64,000 nucleotides of DNA from Berkiella sp963803015 (GCA_963803015.1 CAWDKV010000003.1:992001-1056000), one strand, 5' to 3'. Shown: positions 53,469-63,592, counted from the first letter of the stretch. Numbers and translations: made by a program. The notes: generated by a model not told the origin, from the letters alone.

Positions 53469-54551
53469 ATGTTGGTGTGGTTAGCAGATTTTCTAGCACA
53501 GTATTTTCATTCTTTTCAAGTCATTCATTATTTAACGCTGCGAACGATTCTATCGTCTTTGACCGCCTTAGTCTTTGCATTGTGGTTAGGGCCCAACATG
53601 ATCAAATGGCTGCGTCAACGCCAAGTGGGGCAACAGGTCAGGGCGGAAGGGCCACAGTCACACTATAGTAAAGCAGGCACGCCTACCATGGGGGGGGCTT
53701 TAATCTTAATTGCGATTACAGTGGGTTCTTTACTGTGGGGAGATCTCAAAAATCGCTATTTCTGGATTGTTCTTTTAGTGACGCTGAGCTTTGGTTTAAT
53801 TGGATGGGTAGATGATTATCGTAAAGTGATCCAGAAAAACACCAGAGGCTTACCTGGCAGATGGAAATATTTTTATCAATCTTTAATTGGATTGATAGCG
53901 GTCAGTTATTTATATTTTACCGCAGGGACACCCATTGAAACACAATTGATATTACCGTTTTTTAAAAATGCTATTTTACCCTTAGGATTGTTCTATATTG
54001 TTTTTGCTTACCTTGTGGTGGTGGGCACCAGTAATGCGGTGAATTTAACCGATGGGTTAGATGGTCTGGCTATTTTACCAACCGTGTTAGTGGGGGGCGC
54101 CTTAGGGGTATTTGCTTATTTATCAGGGCATGTTGAATTTTCAACTTATCTTGCTATCCCGCATATCAAAGGGGTGGGTGAAATATGTGTCTTTTGTGGT
54201 GCCTTGGTTGGCGCTGGATTAGGCTTTTTGTGGTACAACGCTTATCCTGCTCAAGTTTTTATGGGAGATGTCGGCTCTTTAGCTTTAGGGGCAGCATTGG
54301 GGATTATTGCGGTGGTGATAAGACAAGAGATTGTTCTTTTTATCATGGGAGGCGTTTTTGTGATGGAGACCGTTTCGGTTATTTTGCAAGTGGCATCCTT
54401 TAAATTAACGGGTCAACGGATTTTTCGCATGGCTCCCATTCATCACCATTTTGAATTAAAGGGTTGGCCTGAGCCTAAAGTCATTGTGCGTTTTTGGATC
54501 ATGACAGTGATTTTAGTATTAGTAGGTTTGGCAACCTTAAAATTAAGATAG
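53469..54551 (+). CDS. mraY: Phospho-MurNAc-pentapeptide transferase MraY
   Basis: An integral inner-membrane enzyme of 360 residues with ten helices, forming lipid I from UDP-MurNAc-pentapeptide and undecaprenyl phosphate. Diagnostic pieces are AGTPTMGGALIL, the aspartate pair in GWVDDYRKV, NLTDGLDGLAILP with the third catalytic aspartate, and the cytoplasmic PIHHHFELKGW. Length and motifs are normal. It lies 2 bp after murF and 5 bp before murD. Confidence 0.96.
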   Translation: MLVWLADFLAQYFHSFQVIHYLTLRTILSSLTALVFALWLGPNMIKWLRQRQVGQQVRAEGPQSHYSKAGTPTMGGALILIAITVGSLLWGDLKNRYFWIVLLVTLSFGLIGWVDDYRKVIQKNTRGLPGRWKYFYQSLIGLIAVSYLYFTAGTPIETQLILPFFKNAILPLGLFYIVFAYLVVVGTSNAVNLTDGLDGLAILPTVLVGGALGVFAYLSGHVEFSTYLAIPHIKGVGEICVFCGALVGAGLGFLWYNAYPAQVFMGDVGSLALGAALGIIAVVIRQEIVLFIMGGVFVMETVSVILQVASFKLTGQRIFRMAPIHHHFELKGWPEPKVIVRFWIMTVILVLVGLATLKLR

Positions 54552-54556
54552 AAAAA

Positions 54557-55912
54557 ATGCAAATACGCTCTCCTTCTCTTCATGTTGTCATCGGTTTAGG
54601 TGTAACTGGGTTATCCGTTGTTAAGTTTTTGAACAATCTCGGCGTGCCGCTTGTTGTGGCAGATACCAGAGAGGTGCCGCCTCTTCTTGAGGCTTTCCGC
54701 AAAAGTTACCCTGATGTGCTTGTTTATACGGGTGAGGATTGGCCGCAGGATTTGATACAGGCTAAAACATTTGTGTTGAGTCCTGGTGTTGCTTTGAGTC
54801 ATCCTTTTATTCAACGCGCAAGCGAGAACGGCGCAGAGATCATTGGCGATATTGAACTTTTTGCGCGATATAACAAAGTGCCGGTAGTTGCCATTACCGG
54901 CTCCAATGGTAAAAGCACGGTCACCCAATTGGTGGGGGAAATGGCAGAGCGCGCTGGTAAAAAAGTCGCTATCATTGGCAATATTGGCACACCTGTGCTC
55001 GATTCTTTTCTTAACGATAAAGAAAGCGATTTAATCGTCATGGAGCTCTCTAGTTTTCAACTAGAGACCACCCTGAGCTTAAAGCCTTTGGTGGCAACCG
55101 TCTTAAATGTGACGCCTGATCATATGGATCGTTATGACAGCTTTTTAGATTATGCCAAAGCAAAACATCGCATCCATCATCTTGCCAAACAAGTGGTAAT
55201 AAACAAACAAGATCCGCTTTCATCAAGTGCCAGCATTTCGCCAGATGCCAAAACAATTTATTTTACTTTAGATAAGCCTCAAGCGGGTGAATATGGCTTG
55301 AGTGAAAATTGGTTATGCTTGGGAGAGAAAAAAATATTATCTGAGAACCAGATAAAAATTCTAGGGAAACATAATGTAGCCAATGTATTGAGTGCTTTTG
55401 CTTTAGGCGCCGCAGCTGGTTTAGATTTTCCTGCGATGATAGAAGCGGTGAAGCATTTTTCTGGCTTGCCTCATCGTTGTCAGCATCTGGCTGAAAAGGA
55501 TGGCATATCTTGGGTGAATGATTCAAAAGGAACCAATGTGGGTGCCAGCGTGGCTGCTATTAATGGCATTGGCGCCTCTATCCAGGGCAAGATAATATTG
55601 CTTTTAGGAGGAGATGGTAAAGGGGCCGATTTTTCTGAGCTTGCTCCCTTGGTGCGAGCATATTGCAAAGATATTATTGTCATGGGAAAAGATACGCAGA
55701 AAATAATCTCTGCACTCAAAGATTCAGCTTCCTCTCATATCGTCACGAATATGCAAGAAGCGGTGCAAGTCGCTGCAAGGTGTGCCCAATCGGGAGATGT
55801 TGTGCTGTTGTCTCCTGCTTGCGCGAGTTTGGATCAATACCGTGATTACAAGCATCGAGGAGATACTTTTAAAGAAGCCGTTCAGAGTTTGTTAGGTGAC
55901 AGCACTTTATGA
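54557..55912 (+). CDS. murD: UDP-MurNAc-L-alanine:D-glutamate ligase
   Basis: A cytosolic Mur ligase of 451 residues adding D-Glu. It has the Rossmann-like start VVIGLGVTGLSVVKFL, the P-loop VAITGSNGKSTVTQL, MELSSFQLETT and VNDSKGTNVGA, all typical of MurD. The open frame extends to 54494 inside mraY, but the ATG at 54557 gives the conserved N-terminus and starts 5 bp after the mraY stop. The 3' end overlaps ftsW by 4 bp (ATGA). Confidence 0.95.
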   Translation: MQIRSPSLHVVIGLGVTGLSVVKFLNNLGVPLVVADTREVPPLLEAFRKSYPDVLVYTGEDWPQDLIQAKTFVLSPGVALSHPFIQRASENGAEIIGDIELFARYNKVPVVAITGSNGKSTVTQLVGEMAERAGKKVAIIGNIGTPVLDSFLNDKESDLIVMELSSFQLETTLSLKPLVATVLNVTPDHMDRYDSFLDYAKAKHRIHHLAKQVVINKQDPLSSSASISPDAKTIYFTLDKPQAGEYGLSENWLCLGEKKILSENQIKILGKHNVANVLSAFALGAAAGLDFPAMIEAVKHFSGLPHRCQHLAEKDGISWVNDSKGTNVGASVAAINGIGASIQGKIILLLGGDGKGADFSELAPLVRAYCKDIIVMGKDTQKIISALKDSASSHIVTNMQEAVQVAARCAQSGDVVLLSPACASLDQYRDYKHRGDTFKEAVQSLLGDSTL

Positions 55913-57066
55913 TTTTTAAGCCTAAGCGCATTGTTCACATCGCAAGCAGCGATCCCTGGTTAATCAGTGCCATCCTAGCGTTATTTTCTTTAGGGATGGT
56001 CATGGTCGCTTCCGCTTCTATTGTTATCGCTGAGCGCAGATTAGGACAACCTTTTTATTATACGGTGCATCAAGCGATTGCCATGGCGCTTGGTTTTATC
56101 GCTATTCTTGTTGTTTGTTTTATTCCTATAAAAACTTGGTATCGTTGCGCTGGACTCATGATGTTAGCGGCGGGCGCTTTCTTAATATTAGTTTTAATTC
56201 CGGGTATAGGCAGGGTTGTCAACGGGAGTGCGCGTTGGCTCAATTTCGGCTTTATGGCGATGCAGGTCTCAGAATTTTGCAAATTGGCCGTTATCATTTA
56301 TCTCGCGAGTTATATTGTCAGACATGAAATGGCATTGCGCCAAACCATTTTAGGTTTTATTCGGCCAATGTTATTGCTTTCCTTGATTGGCGCGTTACTT
56401 ATTCTTGAGCCTGATTTTGGAGCGACCGTTGTCATTTTAACTACGGCACTTGCCATGCTTTTTCTGGCTGGTGTTCCGTTATGGCAGTTTCTGGTTCTTC
56501 TGGCTGCAGTCGCCGCTGTCTTGGGTGGGGTGGCGATTTCAGCACCTTATCGATTGCAACGCTTAACCTCTTTTTTAGATCCGTGGTCGGTTGCCTTTGA
56601 TAGCGGCTATCAGTTAACACAAGCCTTGATAGCTTTTGGGCGGGGAGGGTGGTTTGGCGTCGGGTTAGGCAGTAGCGTGCAAAAGTTGCTTTATTTGCCA
56701 GAGGCCTATACCGACTTTGTATTTGCAGTGTTAGCAGAAGAACTAGGATTGGTGGGTGCCTTGGCAACGGTGGGTTTATATATCCTGTTTGTTTGGCGTG
56801 GTATGATGGTCGGATTTGCAGCAAAACAGCGCGGTGATTTGTTTGCTGCCTTTATAAGTTATGGTATTAGTCTCTGGGTTGGTCTACAAACATTTATCAA
56901 TATCGGCGTTAATGCAGGCATTTTACCTACTAAAGGTTTAACGCTTCCCTTCTTAAGCTATGGGGGAAGTAGTATTTTGATGATATGTGTTGCAGTAGGG
57001 TTATTGTTACGAATCGATTTTGAGAATCGATTAGCTTTAAGACAGGAGCGTAACATTGGGCGATAA
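55909..57066 (+). CDS. ftsW: Peptidoglycan glycosyltransferase FtsW
   Basis: A SEDS-family glycosyltransferase of 385 residues with ten membrane helices, polymerising septal glycan from lipid II. Motifs are VNGSARWLNFGFM, ILEPDFGATVVI, YQLTQALIAFGRGGWFG and LPEAYTDFVFAVLAEELG, with TLPFLSYGGSSIL near the end. FtsW needs its transpeptidase partner FtsI for activity, yet ftsI is not in this cluster. RodA is the alternative by sequence, but dcw context supports FtsW. It overlaps murG by 11 bp. Confidence 0.95.
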   Translation: MIFKPKRIVHIASSDPWLISAILALFSLGMVMVASASIVIAERRLGQPFYYTVHQAIAMALGFIAILVVCFIPIKTWYRCAGLMMLAAGAFLILVLIPGIGRVVNGSARWLNFGFMAMQVSEFCKLAVIIYLASYIVRHEMALRQTILGFIRPMLLLSLIGALLILEPDFGATVVILTTALAMLFLAGVPLWQFLVLLAAVAAVLGGVAISAPYRLQRLTSFLDPWSVAFDSGYQLTQALIAFGRGGWFGVGLGSSVQKLLYLPEAYTDFVFAVLAEELGLVGALATVGLYILFVWRGMMVGFAAKQRGDLFAAFISYGISLWVGLQTFINIGVNAGILPTKGLTLPFLSYGGSSILMICVAVGLLLRIDFENRLALRQERNIGR

Positions 57067-58153
57067 AAAAAAAATCCTGATTTTGGCCGGGGGAACCGGT
57101 GGCCATGTTATGCCGGCATTAGCTGTTGCGAAAAAGCTACAGCAAGAAGGGCATAGCGTACATTGGTTAGGAACGACGCAAGGTATTGAAGCGAGGCTTG
57201 TTCCTCTTTCTAATATTCCCCTCTCCTATATTCATATCAGTGGGATCCGCAGAGTGTCTTGGCTTGCAAAATTATATGCTCTAGGACTTATCTTCAATGC
57301 CCTTCTGCAATCTCTGTCTATTATGCGCAAGCTAAAACCCGATGCTGTGCTGAGTATGGGCGGATATGTCTCCGGTCCTGGTGGCATAGCGGCTTGGCTA
57401 TTAGGGATCCCCTTAATATTGCATGAACAAAATGCTATTCCAGGATGGACGAATCGCTTTTTGGCAAGATTTGCTAAGAAAATTATGGTCGCTTTTCCCG
57501 AAGCGATAAAGAAAATGGCTTCGCAAAAAGTAATCGAAGTGGGGAATCCTGTTAGAGCAGAAATAGTCGCTATCCCCTCACCTGCCACACGTTTTGATTC
57601 TTCTACGGTTCCTGCGGTCAAAATTTTAATTATTGGGGGAAGCCAAGGAGCGAGTATTCTCAATTCGCTTCTCCCTGAAGCCTTATCCTTATTGGAGCCT
57701 GAAGGACTGCAAGTGTGGCATCAAACAGGTAAAGCGGGTTTTGAGTTAACAAAAGAAGCTTATGCTAAACATCAAATCACGGCAAAAGTCACAGCCTTTA
57801 TTGAAGAAATGGCAGAGGCTTATGCTTGGGCGGATATTATTATTTGTCGCGCCGGCGCCTTAACTATTGCTGAAGTCTCTTGTGTAGGATTGGCGAGTAT
57901 CTTAGTGCCTTTTCCTTATGCGGTAGATGATCATCAAACGTACAATGCTAAATTCTTAAGTGAAAAAAATGCGGCCTTTTTGTTGCCACAGACACACCTG
58001 ACCGCACAATCTTTACAAAAACATATTGTGCAGTTGAGAGACAACCCTGAGCAAAGATTAAAAATGGCTATGGCATCGCGTGATTTAGGCAAACCTTTAG
58101 CGACAGAAATTGTCGCAAAACAATGTATAGAGGTAAGTTGTGGAACAACATAA
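57056..58153 (+). CDS. murG: UDP-GlcNAc:lipid I N-acetylglucosaminyltransferase MurG
   Basis: A peripheral inner-membrane GT-B enzyme of 365 residues making lipid II. The glycine loops ILAGGTGGHVMPALAVA and ILIIGGSQGASILNSLLP, as well as LHEQNAIPGWTNR and ICRAGALTIAEVS, are diagnostic. It starts with TTG inside the 3' end of ftsW; AGGAGC lies about 7 nt upstream. The gene overlaps murC by 14 bp. Confidence 0.95.
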   Translation: MGDKKKILILAGGTGGHVMPALAVAKKLQQEGHSVHWLGTTQGIEARLVPLSNIPLSYIHISGIRRVSWLAKLYALGLIFNALLQSLSIMRKLKPDAVLSMGGYVSGPGGIAAWLLGIPLILHEQNAIPGWTNRFLARFAKKIMVAFPEAIKKMASQKVIEVGNPVRAEIVAIPSPATRFDSSTVPAVKILIIGGSQGASILNSLLPEALSLLEPEGLQVWHQTGKAGFELTKEAYAKHQITAKVTAFIEEMAEAYAWADIIICRAGALTIAEVSCVGLASILVPFPYAVDDHQTYNAKFLSEKNAAFLLPQTHLTAQSLQKHIVQLRDNPEQRLKMAMASRDLGKPLATEIVAKQCIEVSCGTT

Positions 58154-59573
58154 TATCGCTTTTTCTATTCCAAGTATGCGCCAAATCAAACGCGTGCATT
58201 TTATTGGCATAGGTGGAGTTGGCATGGGTGGCATTGCGGAAGTCTTACTCAGTTTAGGCTACGTTGTGACAGGCTCTGATCCTGCACAAAGTGCGATGAC
58301 CGCCAGATTAAAGTCTTTAGGTGCTCAAATTAATCATAACCATGTCGCACAAAATGTCATTGAAGCAGATGTTGTGGTGATATCAAGCGCGATTGGCTCT
58401 GATAATGTTGAAATTCAAAAAGCCAAAGAGTTACGTATTCCTATTGTGCCGCGTGCAACCATGTTGGCAGAATTGATGCGTTTTCGTTATTCAGTGGCAA
58501 TTGCTGGAACCCATGGTAAAACAACAACGACCAGTTTTGTGACCACTCTTTTTAATGAAGGGGGATTAGATCCCACTTATGTGATTGGTGGAAAACTCAA
58601 TAGTAGTGGAACCAATGCTTGCTTAGGAGCAGGTCGATATTTAGTAGCAGAAGCCGATGAAAGCGATGCTTCTTTTTTGCAATTACATCCTATGGTCGCA
58701 ATTGTCACCAATATTGATACTGATCACCTCGCTACTTATGATAATAATTTTGATAAGCTCAAAGAAGCCTTTGTTACTTTTTTACATCGCTTGCCCTTTT
58801 ATGGCTACGCGGTGCTGTGCATAGATTGTTCACATGTCAGAGAAATTTTACCCTTAGCAGAACGCCCCGTTTTGACTTACGGTTTTCACCCAGAAGCAGA
58901 TTATAGAGCAAGTGATTTTCAGCAAAATGGTTTATATGCCGAGTTTAAGGTGCACCGACCGAATCGCGAGCCTTTATCGATAAAATTGAATTTACCAGGC
59001 TTCCATAATGTGTGCAATGCGCTAGCAGCGATAGCGGTGGCAACAGAAGAGGGCGTCAGTGATCAAGCCATCGTACAAGGATTTGTTAATTTTGCAGGGA
59101 TTGGTAGACGCTTTCACTTACATGGAGAATACGCTGTAAAAGAAGGCTCAGTATCGGTTGTTGAGGATTATGGTCACCATCCAGAAGAGATCCGTGCCAC
59201 CATTGAAGCGGCGCGTTTAGTCTGGCCACAAAAACGACTAGTCATGGCTTTTCAACCGCATCGTTATACGCGCACCCAGAGTTTATTTGCAGAATTTGCG
59301 CAAGTACTTTCAAAAGTAGATGAATTGATTCTTCTAGATGTTTATTCTGCAGGAGAATCTCCTATAGCTGGGGCGGATAGTCAAAGTTTATGTCGGTTAA
59401 TAGAGAACACTTCTGGTTTACAACCCACTTTGGTACCAACCGTGACAACGCTGCGACAAGCACTTTCTCCTCTTCTACAAAAAGAGGATGTGCTCTTACT
59501 GCAAGGCGCAGGTAATATCGGTGCTTTTGCCAAGGAGCTCGTTGTGCCACCTGAGATGGCAAAAGTGGTATGA
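58140..59573 (+). CDS. murC: UDP-MurNAc:L-alanine ligase
   Basis: A cytosolic Mur ligase of 477 residues adding L-Ala to UDP-MurNAc. It has VHFIGIGGVGMGGIAEVLL at the start, the P-loop VAIAGTHGKTTTTSFV, EADESDASFLQLHP and VVEDYGHHPEEIRAT, all diagnostic. The GTG start lies 14 bp inside murG; an internal ATG at residue 13 is an alternative. There is no fusion to murB or ddl, unlike some Chlamydiae. The 3' end overlaps murB by 4 bp. Confidence 0.95.
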   Translation: MEQHNIAFSIPSMRQIKRVHFIGIGGVGMGGIAEVLLSLGYVVTGSDPAQSAMTARLKSLGAQINHNHVAQNVIEADVVVISSAIGSDNVEIQKAKELRIPIVPRATMLAELMRFRYSVAIAGTHGKTTTTSFVTTLFNEGGLDPTYVIGGKLNSSGTNACLGAGRYLVAEADESDASFLQLHPMVAIVTNIDTDHLATYDNNFDKLKEAFVTFLHRLPFYGYAVLCIDCSHVREILPLAERPVLTYGFHPEADYRASDFQQNGLYAEFKVHRPNREPLSIKLNLPGFHNVCNALAAIAVATEEGVSDQAIVQGFVNFAGIGRRFHLHGEYAVKEGSVSVVEDYGHHPEEIRATIEAARLVWPQKRLVMAFQPHRYTRTQSLFAEFAQVLSKVDELILLDVYSAGESPIAGADSQSLCRLIENTSGLQPTLVPTVTTLRQALSPLLQKEDVLLLQGAGNIGAFAKELVVPPEMAKVV

Positions 59574-60469
59574 AGACGGAAAGTAACATACCCGGAGAAA
59601 GTCTGCATTATCCGTTAGCGACGCTAACGAGTTGGCATGTAGGAGGAGAGGCGGAGCGTTTTTATTTGCCAACCTCCCTTGCAGATTTAAGTGATTATCT
59701 GAAGCAATTACCACGAGATTTTCCCTGTTATTGGTTAGGATTGGGAAGTAACGTTTTGATTTTGGATGAGGGCGTTCCGGGGGCTGTTATTTGTACACGC
59801 CAATTACAGCAATTATCTCAAGAAGAGACGGGAACCTTTTTCGCACAAGCCGGCGTGACTTGTGCTAAATTTGCCAGATTTTGCTCTAAACTGGGTTATG
59901 CTAAAGCGGCCTTTTTTGCAGGGATCCCAGGAACAATCGGGGGAGCACTTGCGATGAACGCAGGGGCATTTGGCGGAGAAACATGGGAGTGGGTGCAAGG
60001 GGTTTGGGTCATCAATCGCCAAGGTGAGCTCAAGTATCGTGAAGCAAAAGAATACCAAATTAGCTACCGTTCAGTACAAGGGACTTTTTTGCAAAGTGAA
60101 GAAGAAGCTTTTGTTGCGGGTGTGTTTCGTTTTCCGCATGAACCTTTAGTGGATGGAATGGCCTCTATTCGTCAATTATTGCGAAAAAGGGCAGAAACGC
60201 AGCCGATTGGAACATACAATTGTGGCTCTGTTTTCCGTAATCCACCGGGAGATTATGCTGCTAGACTAATAGAAGCGTGCCATTTAAAAGGATACCGTGT
60301 TGGTGATGCGATTATTTCCCCTAAGCATGCTAACTTTATAATTAATTGTGGGGAGGCCAAAGCAAGCGACGTTTTGACTGTGATGTCGACTATTGAAACC
60401 GCGGTGAAAGCACAATTTGGCGTTCAGCTTGAAGCGGAGGTCAGAATCCTCCCGCAATACAAGGATTAA
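59570..60469 (+). CDS. murB: UDP-N-acetylenolpyruvoylglucosamine reductase
   Basis: A flavoenzyme of 299 residues reducing UDP-GlcNAc-enolpyruvate with NADPH. It shows TLTSWHVGGEAERFYLP, the FAD loop WLGLGSNVLILDEGVPG, FFAGIPGTIGGALAMNAGAF, and GSVFRNPPGDYAARLIE with the catalytic serine equivalent in YNCGSVFRNP. The overall size and absence of the long E. coli-type C-terminal domain correspond to the type II MurB class. It overlaps murC by 4 bp (ATGA) and ends 4 bp before ddl. Confidence 0.95.
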   Translation: MKTESNIPGESLHYPLATLTSWHVGGEAERFYLPTSLADLSDYLKQLPRDFPCYWLGLGSNVLILDEGVPGAVICTRQLQQLSQEETGTFFAQAGVTCAKFARFCSKLGYAKAAFFAGIPGTIGGALAMNAGAFGGETWEWVQGVWVINRQGELKYREAKEYQISYRSVQGTFLQSEEEAFVAGVFRFPHEPLVDGMASIRQLLRKRAETQPIGTYNCGSVFRNPPGDYAARLIEACHLKGYRVGDAIISPKHANFIINCGEAKASDVLTVMSTIETAVKAQFGVQLEAEVRILPQYKD

Positions 60470-60473
60470 ATTT

Positions 60474-61487
60474 ATGTCAAAATTAATAAAAAATAGAGAA
60501 GCCTATACACTCACGTTAGAGGACACGAGCTTATTATCCTTTGAGCCAGGTGCCTTTGGTAAAGTGGCTGTTTTGATGGGAGGGCGCTCTGCAGAAAGAG
60601 AAGTTTCTTTAGATAGCGGTCGAAATATTTTAGAGGCGCTACTCGCCAAGGGCATTGACGCGCACGCTATTGATCCCGATGAAACCCTTGCTGAACGTCT
60701 TATCACCGGAAAATTCACCCGGGTTTTTATCGCACTTCATGGAAAAGAGGGCGAAGATGGGGTCGTGCAAGGCTTATTACACATGCTAGGGCTTCCTTAT
60801 ACTGGCAGTAAAGTGGCGGCTTCGGCTTTGTCGATGGATAAGGCGCGGGCTAAATTGGTTTTTGATGGCTTAGGGATCCCCACACCCATTTTTGGTGTGG
60901 CAAGAACGCTGGAGCAAGCAACAGAATTAGCATTAGAAATTGGCTTCCCCGTTTCGGTTAAACCGGTGAGCGAAGGATCAAGTATTGGGGTTACAAGGCT
61001 TTCTAGCCTTGAAAATCTGCCAGAAGCATTTGCCCAAGCAAGAGCTTACGGTGAAGTGATTATTGAAAAATGGATTGATGGTAAAGATTTTTTTGTCAGC
61101 ATTGTAGGTAACCAAGTGTTTCCTTCTGTTGAAGTGCATAGCCCGGATGGGTTTTATGATTATCAAGCCAAGTATAAATCGGATAGAACGGTATACCATT
61201 GTCCTGCTCCTCTTTCTGAAGCCAAGGAGCGCTCACTTCGTGATATAGCGTACCGGGCTTTTTGTGCCTTAGGGTGTGAAGGATGGGGAAGAGTCGATTT
61301 AATGCAAGATACTGCGGGCAAGTTTTGGGTGCTAGAAGTGAATACTATCCCTGGCATGACTTCTCATAGTTTAGTGCCGATGTCAGCAAAAGCAGCTGGG
61401 ATTAGTTTTGAAGACTTGGTGGTATTGATTTTAAGTGCCACTTTGGAAACACAACCACAAGAATTGGTAAGAAGAATTGCTTGCTAA
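60474..61487 (+). CDS. ddl: D-alanine:D-alanine ligase
   Basis: A cytosolic ATP-grasp ligase of 337 residues. It has VAVLMGGRSAEREVSLDSG at the N-terminal domain, ALHGKEGEDGVVQGLL, KPVSEGSSIGVTRL and the C-terminal EVNTIPGMTSHSLVP, with the Mg-binding acidic residues. The N-terminus has about 35 additional residues before VLMGGRS compared with typical DdlB. The longer frame back to 60417 lies in murB; the ATG at 60474 follows AAGGA by about 8 nt and is used here. Gene order murB-ddl-ftsQ is standard. Confidence 0.95.
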   Translation: MSKLIKNREAYTLTLEDTSLLSFEPGAFGKVAVLMGGRSAEREVSLDSGRNILEALLAKGIDAHAIDPDETLAERLITGKFTRVFIALHGKEGEDGVVQGLLHMLGLPYTGSKVAASALSMDKARAKLVFDGLGIPTPIFGVARTLEQATELALEIGFPVSVKPVSEGSSIGVTRLSSLENLPEAFAQARAYGEVIIEKWIDGKDFFVSIVGNQVFPSVEVHSPDGFYDYQAKYKSDRTVYHCPAPLSEAKERSLRDIAYRAFCALGCEGWGRVDLMQDTAGKFWVLEVNTIPGMTSHSLVPMSAKAAGISFEDLVVLILSATLETQPQELVRRIAC

Positions 61488-61502
61488 AAGCAGTAGGGCG
61501 TC

Positions 61503-62249
61503 GTGGTGGCTTCTAAAGTAGCTTCTAAAAAGAAAAATTCTTTCAATCCCGCTTCTTTTTTCAAAGGGTTATTGCAAGGGTTCTTTTATGGCACTGCGCT
61601 TTGTTTTTTAGCTTATATGGTTTTATGGTGCCTTGAACCTGCGCATTTCCCTATCAAGAATGTAAGGTTTAGCGGTAAAATACAATATTTGACCCAGGAA
61701 GAGCTGCAGACAGCGATAACAGATGACATACACGCAGGTTTTTTTCGTCTAAAAATTTCCACACTACAACAGCACTTGCTATTATTGCCCTGGGCTAAGC
61801 AAGTAGCCGTGACGCGGGTTTGGCCAGACAATGTCGTGGTTAGCATGGAAGAGCATCAGCCTGGTGCATTTTGGGGTGATAAAGGGATATTAAGTGAAGA
61901 GGGGTCGTTAATTCACCCGAAGCTTAACTCCTTAAAACTGCCGCCTTTGCCTTTATTGCAAGGCCCACCAGGGAAACATCACTTGGTTTGGGACCAGTAT
62001 TTAAAGATGCAAACCATATTGACCCCTTTGAAATTAGGGATAACTGAAGTCGTTTTGGCACCAAGAGGCGCTTGGCACATCAGATTATCAAATGGGATCT
62101 TAGTAATTTTGGGAACAAATGATATATTGTCGCGTTTAAGATTTTTTGCCTGGGCTTATGACAAATATTTATATACACGCCAACCAGAAGTGGCGTATGT
62201 AGATATGCGCTATACCATGGGGATGGCAGTTGGCTGGGTAACTGGTTAG
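61503..62249 (+). CDS. ftsQ: Cell division protein FtsQ
   Basis: A bitopic inner-membrane protein of 248 residues. A basic cytoplasmic tail (ASKVASKKKNSFNPASFFK) is followed by one helix (FFYGTALCFLAYMVLWCL) and a periplasmic POTRA domain starting at IKNVRFSGKIQYLTQEEL. The beta domain includes LPWAKQVAVTRVWPDNVVV, typical for FtsQ. FtsQ recruits FtsB and FtsL to the septum. The GTG at 61503 (or the next GTG) is the start. 110 bp separate it from ftsA, enough for an internal promoter. Confidence 0.92.
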   Translation: MVASKVASKKKNSFNPASFFKGLLQGFFYGTALCFLAYMVLWCLEPAHFPIKNVRFSGKIQYLTQEELQTAITDDIHAGFFRLKISTLQQHLLLLPWAKQVAVTRVWPDNVVVSMEEHQPGAFWGDKGILSEEGSLIHPKLNSLKLPPLPLLQGPPGKHHLVWDQYLKMQTILTPLKLGITEVVLAPRGAWHIRLSNGILVILGTNDILSRLRFFAWAYDKYLYTRQPEVAYVDMRYTMGMAVGWVTG

Positions 62250-62359
62250 GCGTTGAGCCTTAAAAAAAATGTGGTTTCTTTAAAATATAGTTTATGCTTA
62301 TAAGTAAAAAGTTTTCAGGTAATGAAAAAGGGTGTAGACATTAGGGAGATAATGATTAA

Positions 62360-63592
62360 ATGTCTAAAAAGCCTGATAAGAATTTGATAGTAGCGCTTGA
62401 TATTGGTACTTCAAAAGTGGTTGCCATCGTTGGCGAGATAACACCAGAAGGGACAATAGAGATTATTGGCGTTGGCAAGCATCGATCCCTTGGTTTAAAA
62501 AAAGGGGTGGTCGTTAATATTGAATCAACGGTACAATCTATTCAACGTGCTGTGGAAGAAGCTGAATTAATGGCGGGATGCCAAATCCACGCTGTGTACA
62601 CGGGAATAGCAGGAAATCACATTAGAAGCTTTAATTCTCATGGGATTGTTGCTATCAAGGATCATGAAGTGACGCAAGCGGATGTCGATCGCGTCATTGA
62701 AGCTGCCAAAGCGGTAGCTATTCCTGCCGATCAAAAAATTCTCCATATTTTACCCCAGCAGTTTATCATCGACACCCAAGATGGCATTAAAGAGCCAATT
62801 GGTATGTCAGGTGTACGCCTTGAAGCAAAGGTACATATGGTAACCGGTAGTGTTAGTGCTGCGCAGAACATTATTAAATGTATTCGCCGTTGTGGCTTAG
62901 AAGTAGATGATATTATTCTCGAGCAATTGGCATCGAGTTATGCTGTCCTAACAGAAGATGAGAAAGAGTTAGGTGTTTGCCTGATAGATATTGGGGGCGG
63001 CACCACAGATATTGCTGTTTTTGCTCAGGGATCGATTCGTCATACCTCTGTCATTCCTATTGCAGGGGATCAGGTGACGAATGATATTGCTATAGCTTTG
63101 CGCACATCGACACAAAATGCTGAAGATATCAAAATCAAGCATGCTTGTGCCTTGGCGCGACTAGCGGATCCTAGTGAAATGGTTGAAGTATCAGGTGGTC
63201 AAGAGAGACCACTCAGACGTTTATCTCGCGCGGCTTTAGCCGAAGTAGTCGAACCTCGATATGAAGAGTTATTCAGCCTTATTCAGGCAGAATTGCATCG
63301 ACGAGGACTGGAGGAAATTATTGGATCAGGCATTGTTGTCACGGGAGGCAGTGCCAAAATGAATGGTGTGGTCGCGTTAGCAGAGGAAATTTTCCGGATC
63401 CCTGTTCGACTTGGCTTACCTCGCGCTTTTTCTGGCTTAGGAGAAACCTTGAGTAATCCTATTTATTCTACAGGAATAGGTCTCCTACTTTACGGAAAGC
63501 AACGACAAATAGAGAGACAAATGGATACCTATACCCACGGCCTACCAGGCGTTTGGGGCAAGGTTAGACGTTGGCTGCAAGGAAATTTTTAA
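62360..63592 (+). CDS. ftsA: Cell division protein FtsA
   Basis: An actin-like ATPase of 410 residues that tethers FtsZ to the inner membrane. Phosphate-binding loops are LIVALDIGTSKVVAIVGE near 8-25 and CLIDIGGGTTDIAVFAQG near 203-220; the 1C domain starts near GVGKHRSLGLKKG. The C-terminal VWGKVRRWLQGNF is the expected amphipathic membrane-binding helix. Length is normal for gammaproteobacteria. It is separated from ftsZ by 72 bp. Confidence 0.96.
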   Translation: MSKKPDKNLIVALDIGTSKVVAIVGEITPEGTIEIIGVGKHRSLGLKKGVVVNIESTVQSIQRAVEEAELMAGCQIHAVYTGIAGNHIRSFNSHGIVAIKDHEVTQADVDRVIEAAKAVAIPADQKILHILPQQFIIDTQDGIKEPIGMSGVRLEAKVHMVTGSVSAAQNIIKCIRRCGLEVDDIILEQLASSYAVLTEDEKELGVCLIDIGGGTTDIAVFAQGSIRHTSVIPIAGDQVTNDIAIALRTSTQNAEDIKIKHACALARLADPSEMVEVSGGQERPLRRLSRAALAEVVEPRYEELFSLIQAELHRRGLEEIIGSGIVVTGGSAKMNGVVALAEEIFRIPVRLGLPRAFSGLGETLSNPIYSTGIGLLLYGKQRQIERQMDTYTHGLPGVWGKVRRWLQGNF